The translations under genes and the position numbers were made by a program. From an uncultured Prevotella sp. (lineage in GTDB: Bacteria; Bacteroidota; Bacteroidia; Bacteroidales; Bacteroidaceae), in contig URDV01000016.1 of assembly GCA_900546605.1 (NCBI GenBank), positions 1 through 16,386 on the forward strand: DNA of 16,386 nucleotides, read 5' to 3'. This document shows, in pieces, positions 1-6,935 of the stretch; position 1 is the first letter of the stretch; the number at the start of each line of letters is the position of its first letter. The notes beneath the pieces are model-generated. The model was not told the DNA's origin. It saw only the letters and a program-made list of their open reading frames with translations, and did not search any database.

Positions 1-163
1 GGTGGAATTAGTAAACAAGTTGACAAGTTAACGGGTTAACAGGTAAGTTTGCCAAGCTTTTTAAGTTTCCTGTCATTCTGCTTTAACATAATAAGTGGTG
101 TAAAGCATACTTACTTGTTAACCTGTCAACTTGTTAACTCGTTAACCTGAAATTCCGCCAACG
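1..163. repeat. Imperfect inverted repeat built from TTAACRGG-type octamers (MITE- or REP-like)
   Basis: The left arm (1-48) contains four head-to-tail octamers at 12-43: TAAACAAG, TTGACAAG, TTAACGGG, TTAACAGG. The right arm (109-159) has four in the opposite orientation at 114-145; read on the minus strand they are TTAACGAG, TTAACAAG, TTGACAGG, TTAACAAG. The outer ends also pair: GGTGGAATT at 1-9 against GGCGGAATT read from 159 back to 151. The arms are separated by about 60 nt (49-108) with no ORF. If folded, this is a stem of about 48 bp with mismatches. No transposase is nearby. The element starts at the window edge, so its true left end may lie outside. It is related to the array at 6824-6970. 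Function is unknown. Confidence 0.75.
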
Positions 164-181
164 GGTGTATAGTAATATTCT

Positions 182-212
182 AAATCGTCCACCCAATGGC
201 TGGACGATTTTT
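182..212 (+). terminator. Rho-independent terminator of a gene left of the window
   Basis: A perfect 10-bp stem (AAATCGTCCA at 182-191 with TGGACGATTT at 201-210) encloses a 9-nt loop and runs into a TTTTT tract (208-212). Because the stem starts with AAA it could also work weakly on the minus strand. Nothing inside the window upstream is coding, so it most likely ends a plus-strand gene lying to the left. Confidence 0.7.
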
Positions 213-392
213 AGTACTAATATGCATAAGTGTTGAGCATGTGCTAAACACCTTTAGGGTACGTAATAACTGAAATGCCTACTTAAATAAAAATCAACCA
301 CCGAATACTTGGTTATGAAAAGTAATTAGTGGTTGTTTCTTCTATTTGTGTAGAAATGGCGTAAACAGTAAGGATGAAACAAAAAAAATCAA
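213..392. other. Non-coding spacer upstream of the GH20 gene
   Basis: No ORF or RNA gene is visible here. It holds a diverged copy (270-285, ending CCTACTTA) of a 16-nt motif also seen at 4422-4437 and 9037-9052. It also holds a weak 7-bp inverted repeat (CAACCAC at 295-301 with GTGGTTG at 329-335, 27-nt loop), too loose to be called a regulatory structure. The GH20 promoter candidate follows directly. Confidence 0.5.
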
Positions 393-400
393 TACCTTTG
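393..400 (+). promoter_or_regulatory. Bacteroidetes-type -7 box for the GH20 gene
   Basis: TACCTTTG matches the Bacteroidetes consensus TAnnTTTG exactly. It predicts a transcript start near 405 and a leader of about 35 nt before the ATG at 440. No good -33 TTTG is present at the usual distance, so only half of the promoter is recognisable. No Shine-Dalgarno sequence precedes the ATG, which is normal for the phylum. Confidence 0.5.
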
Positions 401-439
401 CCAAACATCTACAAATAAATTCTTAAAACCTAAACAATT

Positions 440-3400
440 ATGAAGCACAGATTACTCTGTTTCTTGATGCTGTTGTCGTTGTTGCCAGGTGCAACATGGG
501 CACAGACATTTGTTAACTTAACACCGCGCCCCAAAACCATGACGGTTGGTAAGGGCACGCTTGCATTACCAGCTCAATTCAGCATTAGCTACACAGGGCT
601 GGATGCCGATGCAGTGAACGAGGTAAACCAGTTTGCCACAGAATATAATGCAGTAACTGGGGCACAAGTGAGTGTGACGAGTGGTGATGCATCGGCCCTA
701 TTTCAAGTGTCGTTGTTGCCCAGTTCATCAACACTGAAGGATGAAGGCTATCAACTCAAAGTTACTGATAGCAAAGTAACCATTCAGGCTAAAACGGCTT
801 TGGGTTTTTTCTATGCATTTCAAAGTGTAAAGAAAATGTTGCCTGCTAACGTAATGGCAGGTGTGAAGGATGTTAATGTAACCGCCTATCCTCTGCCCAT
901 AGTTAGCATTACTGATGAACCGCGCTTTGAATATCGTGGCTTTATGCTTGATGTTTCACGTCACTTCTTCACAGTGAATGAGGTAAAGCGCATGCTCGAT
1001 GTAATGGCTTATTACAAAATGAACAAGTTTCATTGGCACTTAACCGATGACCAAGGTTGGCGTATTGAAATCAAAAAATATCCCAAACTCACAACTGTTG
1101 CCAGTATTGCTCCCAATAGCTTGTTCACTGACTTGTATGAGGCCAAACAATATTGGATTAACAAGCCTTATGGCCCATACTTCTACACACAAGATGAAAT
1201 TAAGGACGTAGTGGCTTATGCCAAGGCACGTCACATTGACATTATTCCTGAGGTAGATATGCCCGGACATAGTGCTGCAACTATGGCTGCCTATCCTGAA
1301 TACAGTTGTAACCCCTCAGGTGGTCACAGTGTGTGGGTAACAGGTGGTATTTCAACCGATGTTATGAATGTGGCCAATCCTGCCACTTTGCAGTTTGTAA
1401 AGGATGTGTTGGATGAGGTAATGGAGCTATTCCCCAGCAAGCAAATCCATATTGGTGGTGATGAGTGTCCCACATCAGCTTGGCAAAACAATGCAGAGTG
1501 TCAAGCACTCTACAAAAAATTAGGCTTGACTAACTATCGTCAGTTGCAGAGCCATTTCATTAAGGAACTTGATGAGTATGTACGTGAAAAGGGACGTAAA
1601 CTTTCAGTATGGAATGAATCTATTACAGCTGAAGGCGCTGACCTTAGCATCATGAAGGCTACTGATGCCGATGTATATTGTTGGTATCCAGCTGAACAAT
1701 CAGCTGCTAAGGCTGCCGAAATAGGCATGAATAGCATTTACACCCCATGGGGTCCTTACTACATAAATCGTAAGCAGGGAAACTCAGAACAAGACCCACC
1801 TAACGCAGGTGATGGCTCTGACCATGTGCAGAACACTTACAACCGCAATATTCCTGCCACCATTAATCTTGGTATTCAGGGCACCTTCTGGTGTGAGAAT
1901 GTGTCAAACGCTGACTTGATGGAATGGTCGGCACTGCCTCGCTTAATTGCTATTGCTGAACGTGGCTGGACTCCTGAGTCGGGCAAGGACTTTAGTGATT
2001 TCCAAAAGCGTATGTCTGCCGATACGGTAATGCTTAACTATAACCATTACAAGTATTGCAAGTACTACATGCTCAATGGTGATGAAGGCAGTAATACCAA
2101 GGTAATGCCATTTGTTAATACTGACAGCAAAAAGTACTATTATCGTATTATATCGGGAGGTACTGACGCTACTCGTTCAGGCCGTTGCATTGAATTGTTG
2201 GCCGATGGTTCTTCATTAATCAGTCAATATAGTAGCAATGGTGCTGCTGTAGGTCGTTTGTGGACCAACGCACAAGCTGCAGAGGGCGATGCTAACTACG
2301 ACAACCAATGGTGGAGTTTGGAACAAGATCCTACTAACCCTGGCAAGTATGCCCTTGTATGTAAGGCACAACCCAATGGCTCAGTTAATGCAAGCCCTAC
2401 AGCAACAGCTGTAACTGGCCGTTGGACTTATGACAACAATGCCAAACACTACAACTTTGTGTTGGGCGAAGCTGCTTATGGCAAAAAGGGCGATAACTAC
2501 TATTACACCATTAATAGTGACCAGGTGAGTGGACAATATTTCAACTCATCAATGGCACGTCAGGGATTGGCTGTAAACGTATACAATAATCCCAACGATG
2601 GTAATGGTGGTTGCTGGGAGTTTGCTCCCAAGGAAAACTATGGTGGTTCTGCTACCGAACCTATCAAGTTTGATTATTTGCAAGAGGGTAAAACCTACAC
2701 TTTGACCAACAATGTGGATGGTTTTGAAAAAACCGCTTTGACTGATGCCAACCAAACCACCGCTTTGACACACAGCACAAGTGCTTATGCCAACAATGCA
2801 TGGACTGTTGAGGCTTCAACCATTAATGCCGATGGTTCACAAAGTGTGAAAATGAAAAATGTGGCTACAGGGCGATACATTACAACTATTGGCAGCTTTG
2901 TGGCTCGTCAAGGTTGTCCTGTAAGCGTAGGTGCAGCTCCTGCTGAGGCAAACGTAACGTTGACCTATGTACCAACTTACAAGGACATTCGCATTAAGGT
3001 AGGTGGTAAGAGTGTGTTTGCACTGCCTTCAGGCAATGTTAATGCAGGACCTACCACATCGGCCGATGCCACTTATGATGCTCCACGTGTACAGGGTAGC
3101 GAATGGATAGCTACAGAAGTAAGAGTGATTACATTGAATTGTGTTGACGAACAAGGTAACACGCTCGGCACTTACACATGCAGTGTGCCCGCTTCAATAA
3201 GCGATGCTGATTTGTCGGCCGACAAGTTGCCTTTGCCTACATTCAAAAACTTTGCATACGTAAATTTAGCTGCAGCTGAAGTAGCCAACACTTTTAACGT
3301 AACATACAAGCGTTCAGCTTATTCAATCACCCTTAAATGTGCTGACAACAAGGGTGTGTTGATTAGTCAAGAAGAGCAGCAAGTGCCAGTAGGCGAAAGC

Positions 3401-4297
3401 TACAAGGTGCAGTTGCCCACTCCTAAATATTTTACACTTGAATCAAGCGAAGTAACCGATGGACAGACCATCATTCCTGAAGCTGATGCTACATACAATG
3501 TAACCTACACCACAGATGCTATTATGGGGGTTAAGGCTGATGGCAATGTAGTAACAACACTCGAAGCAGGCAAGAGCTATCTTATTTACGATGCCACAGA
3601 TGCAGCAGGTCGTGCAGGCTATCGTGCTATTAAGGAAGGCAATGCCATTAATCGTTACACAACGGCCGAAGGCATGGGTCCCAATGCTGTTTGGACATTG
3701 GTACGCACAGCCACTAACACCTATAAGGTGAAAAATGATTACCTTTCACTTTATGTTCCGCAACTACAACGTTCACAAAGCACCACTGCTGCAAAAACGG
3801 GTGCACCCTTTGTGTTTACGCTGAATGCTGATGGTCAAACCTTTAACGTAAAGGGTTCTAACGGCATGTATTGGGATGGCATCGAAAATGGAGCACTTGT
3901 TGGTTGGGATGGTGGTACAGGACACCCCATACGTGTAAGCACATTCTATGGTCAACCCATGTACACCGTAACGATAAAGTGTGTCGATGTTAATGGAAAG
4001 GTACTCAAGTCAACTACCGATTTGATTGCAGCTGGAGAGGCTTATACTATTAGCACTCCTACCATTGGTGGCTATACGTTACAAAGCATTTCGGGCAATG
4101 AAGGTTATGCAGGAACTGTTGAGTCATACTTAAACATAACGGCCACTTACAAGAGTAGTGTAATGGATGGCATTAATGAAGTAAATGTTGATAACCACAA
4201 GCAAGGTTCTATTTACGACCTTCAAGGCCGCCGCTTACAGCGCGTTCAGCAGCAGGGTGTATACATTATTAATGGACAAAAGGTTCTGGTAAAGTAA
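440..4297 (+). CDS. Secreted GH20 beta-N-acetylhexosaminidase with accessory modules and sorting-type tail
   Basis: Predicted exo-hydrolase releasing terminal GlcNAc/GalNAc from glycans such as mucin or N-glycans, acting outside the cytoplasm. Residues 1-21 form a type I signal peptide (cleavage about A21/Q22, no lipobox). Residues 25-155 fit the GH20 N-terminal domain and about 160-520 the TIM barrel. Visible signatures are R166 in FEYRGFMLD, HWHLTDDQGW (198-207), EVDMPGHSAA (271-280), the catalytic pair D341-E342 in HIGGDECP, W391, W415, Y434, and W484/E486 in TFWCEN. So the active site looks intact. After it come trefoil-like, ricin-type stretches (about 560-735, 745-840, 1028-1170; inferred from W/G patterns) and three MucBP-like repeats (about 896-957, 961-1024, 1175-1238) beginning with versions of ITLKCVD-NGK. 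Residues 1242-1285 resemble a T9SS-like sorting tail. At 1285 aa it is far longer than a minimal GH20 (about 550-780 aa). It appears monocistronic, with its own -7 box and terminator. Confidence 0.93.
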   Translation: MKHRLLCFLMLLSLLPGATWAQTFVNLTPRPKTMTVGKGTLALPAQFSISYTGLDADAVNEVNQFATEYNAVTGAQVSVTSGDASALFQVSLLPSSSTLKDEGYQLKVTDSKVTIQAKTALGFFYAFQSVKKMLPANVMAGVKDVNVTAYPLPIVSITDEPRFEYRGFMLDVSRHFFTVNEVKRMLDVMAYYKMNKFHWHLTDDQGWRIEIKKYPKLTTVASIAPNSLFTDLYEAKQYWINKPYGPYFYTQDEIKDVVAYAKARHIDIIPEVDMPGHSAATMAAYPEYSCNPSGGHSVWVTGGISTDVMNVANPATLQFVKDVLDEVMELFPSKQIHIGGDECPTSAWQNNAECQALYKKLGLTNYRQLQSHFIKELDEYVREKGRKLSVWNESITAEGADLSIMKATDADVYCWYPAEQSAAKAAEIGMNSIYTPWGPYYINRKQGNSEQDPPNAGDGSDHVQNTYNRNIPATINLGIQGTFWCENVSNADLMEWSALPRLIAIAERGWTPESGKDFSDFQKRMSADTVMLNYNHYKYCKYYMLNGDEGSNTKVMPFVNTDSKKYYYRIISGGTDATRSGRCIELLADGSSLISQYSSNGAAVGRLWTNAQAAEGDANYDNQWWSLEQDPTNPGKYALVCKAQPNGSVNASPTATAVTGRWTYDNNAKHYNFVLGEAAYGKKGDNYYYTINSDQVSGQYFNSSMARQGLAVNVYNNPNDGNGGCWEFAPKENYGGSATEPIKFDYLQEGKTYTLTNNVDGFEKTALTDANQTTALTHSTSAYANNAWTVEASTINADGSQSVKMKNVATGRYITTIGSFVARQGCPVSVGAAPAEANVTLTYVPTYKDIRIKVGGKSVFALPSGNVNAGPTTSADATYDAPRVQGSEWIATEVRVITLNCVDEQGNTLGTYTCSVPASISDADLSADKLPLPTFKNFAYVNLAAAEVANTFNVTYKRSAYSITLKCADNKGVLISQEEQQVPVGESYKVQLPTPKYFTLESSEVTDGQTIIPEADATYNVTYTTDAIMGVKADGNVVTTLEAGKSYLIYDATDAAGRAGYRAIKEGNAINRYTTAEGMGPNAVWTLVRTATNTYKVKNDYLSLYVPQLQRSQSTTAAKTGAPFVFTLNADGQTFNVKGSNGMYWDGIENGALVGWDGGTGHPIRVSTFYGQPMYTVTIKCVDVNGKVLKSTTDLIAAGEAYTISTPTIGGYTLQSISGNEGYAGTVESYLNITATYKSSVMDGINEVNVDNHKQGSIYDLQGRRLQRVQQQGVYIINGQKVLVK

Positions 4298-4328
4298 AAA
4301 GTTCTTTTAGCATTTTAAATACATAACA

Positions 4329-4371
4329 AAGCGAGGCACGCACTCAGAAGTTGAGCTTGCGTGTCTCGCTT
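4329..4371 (+). terminator. Hairpin terminator downstream of the GH20 gene
   Basis: A 14-bp stem (4329-4342 with 4358-4371, one G-U pair) is extended by CTCA/TGAG (4343-4346 with 4352-4355) across a 2-nt bulge, with a 5-nt loop. It lies 31 nt after the GH20 stop codon. The downstream tract (ATATTGTTTCT) is only moderately U-rich, so termination or 3'-end protection are both possible. Confidence 0.65.
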
Positions 4372-4589
4372 ATATTGTTTCTATATGTATGGTATGACAA
4401 TCTTTTGACCTATAGGTCTATTTTGAATACCTACTTATTAATCAAAATAGTGTATAGTAAAATCAGGAAAAGACAATATTAGAGATACTTGCCAAAGTAT
4501 TATAAGGTTGTTGAGATAACGTCCGAATTTATAGGACAATATTACTCCACCTGAACCAAGTCTTTTCGATTAGGGAGGACTTGCTTTAA
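4372..4589. other. Non-coding convergent spacer with palindrome and hairpin
   Basis: No gene is visible between the two terminators of the convergent GH20 and GH127-like genes. The spacer contains a perfect 12-bp palindrome, GACCTATAGGTC (4407-4418). Overlapping its last base is a perfect 9-bp inverted repeat (CTATTTTGA at 4418-4426 with TCAAAATAG at 4442-4450, 15-nt loop). The hairpin includes the 16-nt motif at 4422-4437. The rest (4451-4589) shows nothing recognisable. Confidence 0.5.
4422..4437 (+). repeat. Intergenic 16-nt motif TTTGAATACCTACTTA (copy B)
   Basis: This copy differs from the one at 9037-9052 (TTTGAACACCTACTTA) at a single base. More diverged copies are at 270-285 (+) and 16184-16199 (-). 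All four lie in intergenic DNA, downstream of a terminator hairpin in the direction of transcription. The role is unknown. Confidence 0.45.
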
Positions 4590-4629
4590 AAAAATAACCC
4601 CCGAAGCCCTATTTTAGGGGACTTCGGGG
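4586..4629 (-). terminator. Rho-independent terminator of the GH127-like gene
   Basis: CCCCGAAG (4599-4606) pairs with CTTCGGGG (4622-4629), and CCCTA (4607-4611) with TAGGG (4615-4619), leaving a 3-nt loop and a 2-nt bulge (4620-4621). On the minus strand the stem is followed by a run of seven T with two further T just before it (4586-4597 read backwards), a classic U-tract. It lies about 130 nt after the stop of the minus-strand gene. Confidence 0.8.
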
Positions 4630-4759
4630 AATATATTTATGTTCTCTTGCTTTTTATCGGACTGCAATAAAAACTTTTACCAAACAGCAATCAATAGTTC
4701 GTTATTTTCAATTAGTTACGTTAGGATTAACGGACTATTGAGCAATAGAAAATGCTATT

Positions 4760-5884
4760 TTATTCAGCTACAAAAGTTTCGCTTTCAGCTTGTCCGTCCT
4801 GCGGTGCATCAATATATTTGTACATAGAACCTTGCAGCACGGGACGATTATAAGCATTATATTCGTTGGTAAAAATGGGCGTCTGTGTGGGTTTAAAGTA
4901 GCGCCCTTTAGTGTTACCTTGAGGCAAACAAACCAAGGGTCCATACTGATAAGCTACAAAGTCGCGTATGGGAGCATGTTGCTTGTCAGTGGGCGTTGAA
5001 GTAGGCAATATGGTTTGCACACGCAAGGGTAAGTCAATGTAAACCTCGTCTAATGAGTGCCAAGTGCGGTCAATTGTTATATAGCCCTTTTCGTTTATCA
5101 TGAGCGGTTCTATTTCATGACCATTTACATACAAAGTAGGATGTTGCGTTTCTCCTCCTATATATATATAAGGTGTACCTGTGCGCAGTCCGCACCAATC
5201 GGGCATGCGCAAGTGCAGTTTCAACTTCAATTCCCCCTTAAAGCCTGAAAAGCGAATTTTCACTCCACCCGATACAGGCATATCGGTTATTTGGTCAAGC
5301 AATAGTCGTTTGCCTTGTAGCATGAGTGGAGTAGTAGCATTGGTGTAAAGGTTAATGTACAACTCTTTTTCATTTAGCGTAGTGGCATAAATCAAGCCAG
5401 GTGATGCTTTTAGCAGCGAAGCCGCCATCCATTTGTTAATAGAGCCTCTGGGTTGTAGTGTGTCAACGGCAGTACGCATAACGGCATTCATCAAAGCCCG
5501 TTCGGCATAATCCATATAGCAAGCATCGCCTTGCATCAAAAATAGTTGTGCTGCTTGGTTCAACCATTTAGCAGCAGCCAACGCTTGAGCAGGATCTTTC
5601 TCATAACCCGCTCCACCAATACAATTGTGCTCAGGCAATTGTTTGCACCAAGCCTCATAGGTAGCATGTCGGTTGTTCCATGCTTGCCGTGTGAGCACCA
5701 TGGTGCTTGCTTGAGCCGTAGAATCAGTAGCAGCCGCAATGGTGCGTACGTCGCGCCCATCGTACCCCCAAGTAATCACACTGTCAGCACAAACGTAGCG
5801 TAAAGGTTTTTTCAACCAAGGTTTACCAGCTAATGCTGTGTATGGAAATGTGGCTATGAATAAGAGTATAAAATATATTTTCAT
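4760..5884 (-). CDS. Short secreted GH127/DUF1680-like protein, probably lacking the active site
   Basis: 374 aa from the chosen start. Residues 1-19 form a signal peptide (MKIYFILLFIATFPYTALA). An in-frame ATG at 5908 would add 8 residues; I preferred 5884 for the more compact signal peptide. About residues 95-180 resemble the last helices of the GH127 (alpha/alpha)6 barrel (QGD-CYMDYAERALMN at 118-133, then LIYATTLNEKELYINLYTNA). About 185-325 match the following beta-sandwich (LHLRMPDW at 223-230, YVNGHEIEP, GYITIDRTW at 267-275, YQYGPLVCLPQ at 312-322). Full-length relatives are about 600-800 aa, so most of the barrel is missing. In my manual alignment the catalytic Glu of the ETCA-type motif and the Cys-Cys zinc ligands are absent: QPRGSINKW stands where CCP-N-AR is expected. 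The frame is open and has its own promoter and terminator, so it is not an obvious pseudogene. It may be a binding or structural relative. beta-L-arabinofuranosidase activity looks unlikely. Confidence 0.7.
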   Translation of the reverse strand: MKIYFILLFIATFPYTALAGKPWLKKPLRYVCADSVITWGYDGRDVRTIAAATDSTAQASTMVLTRQAWNNRHATYEAWCKQLPEHNCIGGAGYEKDPAQALAAAKWLNQAAQLFLMQGDACYMDYAERALMNAVMRTAVDTLQPRGSINKWMAASLLKASPGLIYATTLNEKELYINLYTNATTPLMLQGKRLLLDQITDMPVSGGVKIRFSGFKGELKLKLHLRMPDWCGLRTGTPYIYIGGETQHPTLYVNGHEIEPLMINEKGYITIDRTWHSLDEVYIDLPLRVQTILPTSTPTDKQHAPIRDFVAYQYGPLVCLPQGNTKGRYFKPTQTPIFTNEYNAYNRPVLQGSMYKYIDAPQDGQAESETFVAE

Positions 5885-5945
5885 GTTCAAATGTAATTTG
5901 TGTGGCATTCGGCCATGCTAATAGTGAATAACTGAAAAGATGGTG

Positions 5946-5953
5946 CAAAAATA
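5946..5953 (-). promoter_or_regulatory. Bacteroidetes-type -7 box for the GH127-like gene
   Basis: Read on the minus strand the box is TATTTTTG, an exact TAnnTTTG. It predicts a start near 5941 and a leader of about 35 nt to the ATG at 5908 or about 57 nt to the one at 5884. No -33 TTTG is clear. Another match, TACATTTG at 5888-5895, sits only 3 nt before the 5884 ATG and is less likely to be the promoter. Confidence 0.4.
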
Positions 5954-6029
5954 TAGATAAAAATTAGCTTGCACCTCATTTTTAAGCATACATTAATAGC
6001 TTTTAGCGCAGCATTTCACTTTTTCTCTA

Positions 6030-6037
6030 TACATTTG
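6030..6037 (+). promoter_or_regulatory. Bacteroidetes-type -7 box for the small outer-membrane protein gene
   Basis: TACATTTG matches TAnnTTTG exactly, predicting a start near 6042 and a leader of about 54 nt to the ATG at 6096. It lies in the 211-nt divergent region shared with the GH127-like gene. The distance between the two -7 boxes is about 77 nt, so the two promoters could share regulation. No operator-like palindrome is evident between them. Confidence 0.4.
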
Positions 6038-6095
6038 CATCAACATAAATAGATTGTAGCAAAGTGAAAAATTTTTGTTACTTGAACAATGTAAT

Positions 6096-6803
6096 ATGAA
6101 TCGTATGAAACGAAAATATGTGTTGACAATGTGTTTGTTGCTATTTGCCTTTGCAAGCGTAATGGCACAAACCGACCTTTCACAACATCGTCATTGGGAC
6201 GATGCTTACATAGAGCAACAACGGCAAATTTATCGCGACTCCTTAATGCGCGATTCCTTATCGTTGGCAGGTCAGGCGGCCAATCAACTCTGCATGCCTT
6301 GGAACTCACCCATGGCTAACATAGGTGGCTATGGGTTAGGAGCCTATGACTACCCTTATGCCATAGGCAATGACTTTGGTTGGCGACTGCATGAAGGTTT
6401 CAACGCTCAGTTTGGCATGAGTGTGAGTGCTGGGTGGGGAAAACATGCTCCTAAGGGAGTAGGTTTTGGTCAAACGGCAGCCTTTGCCTATGTACACCCC
6501 ATTACTAACAAGTTGTCAATAGCAGCAGGCATAATGGCCACCAATTTTAAGTGGGGCGCATGGCAACGTACAGATGTGGGCATAGGTGGTGTGTTAGCCT
6601 ACAAGGTTAATGACAACATCAACTTGTATCTTTATGGTCAAAAGACCTTTTTGCCTCGTTCAAGCGACTTGTTTGGACGTTTCCATCGCGAACCATTCCC
6701 TTTCTTTTATGATCAACCCAATAGCCGCATAGGTGCGGCAGCTGAGTTCAAGGTAGGCAAAAATGCCATGATAGGCGTTAGTGTTGAACGTAGAGGGTAT
6801 TGA
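6096..6803 (+). CDS. Hypothetical small outer-membrane beta-barrel-like protein
   Basis: 235 aa. I do not recognise a named family. Residues 1-24 are a clear signal peptide (NRMKRKYV n-region, hydrophobic core, ASVMA cleavage before Q25). Residues 26-75 are polar and rich in Gln, Arg and Asp (QHRHWDDAYIEQQRQIYRDS). From about 85 the sequence alternates polar and hydrophobic/aromatic residues with Gly turns (FNAQFGMSVSAGWGKH, FGQTAAFAYVHP, LSIAAGIMATNFKWG, IGGVLAYKVNDNINLYLYGQK, RIGAAAEFKVG, MIGVSVERRGY). It ends in an aromatic residue, as outer-membrane barrels often do. A barrel of about 8 strands is inferred. In-frame starts also exist at 6105 (ATG) and upstream at 6075 (TTG); 6096 is chosen as the first ATG. 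It is separated from the downstream helicase by a 213-nt repeat-filled gap, so an operon is doubtful. Confidence 0.75.
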   Translation: MNRMKRKYVLTMCLLLFAFASVMAQTDLSQHRHWDDAYIEQQRQIYRDSLMRDSLSLAGQAANQLCMPWNSPMANIGGYGLGAYDYPYAIGNDFGWRLHEGFNAQFGMSVSAGWGKHAPKGVGFGQTAAFAYVHPITNKLSIAAGIMATNFKWGAWQRTDVGIGGVLAYKVNDNINLYLYGQKTFLPRSSDLFGRFHREPFPFFYDQPNSRIGAAAEFKVGKNAMIGVSVERRGY

Positions 6804-6823
6804 TAAGTCGAGTTTTATACCTA

Positions 6824-6935
6824 TTAACGGGTTGACGGGTTAACAGGTAAACGGGTTGACGGGTTAACAGGTAAACAGGTTAACAGGTTAACAGGTTAAT
6901 GGGGTAGCAGGTTAACGGGTTGACAAGTAAACAAG
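6824..6935 (+). repeat. Tandem array of 14 TTAACRGG octamers
   Basis: Fourteen consecutive 8-nt units without spacers. They read TTAACGGG, TTGACGGG, TTAACAGG, TAAACGGG, TTGACGGG, TTAACAGG, TAAACAGG, TTAACAGG, TTAACAGG, TTAATGGG, GTAGCAGG, TTAACGGG, TTGACAAG, TAAACAAG. A 24-nt higher-order unit of three octamers occurs twice (6832-6855 and 6856-6879, one mismatch). The octamers match those of the inverted repeat at 1-163. No ORF runs through it. The array starts 20 nt after the stop of the small outer-membrane protein gene. Confidence 0.85.

Noticed and set aside
295..335. Inverted repeat CAACCAC/GTGGTTG upstream of GH20 as a regulatory stem
   Set aside because: Only 7 bp with a 27-nt loop; expected by chance in AT-rich intergenic DNA.
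4639..4827. 62-aa plus-strand ORF in the convergent gap
   Set aside because: It overlaps the 3' end of the GH127-like gene, has no promoter box, and its sequence shows no domain features.
440..5884. GH20 plus GH127-like genes as a polysaccharide utilisation locus
   Set aside because: There is no SusC/SusD pair, sensor or transporter. The two genes are convergent, each with its own terminator, and the GH127-like protein appears inactive.
5888..5895. TACATTTG as the main promoter of the GH127-like gene (leaderless)
   Set aside because: A second exact -7 box at 5946-5953 gives a leader length like that of the other genes, and the close box may be chance. Unlike tamB, here there is a better alternative.
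6075..6095. TTG start extending the small outer-membrane protein
   Set aside because: The 7 added residues do not improve the signal peptide, and ATG codons at 6096 and 6105 give a standard n-region.
6824..6935. Octamer array as a CRISPR array
   Set aside because: Units are 8 nt and contiguous, with no unique spacers and no cas genes.
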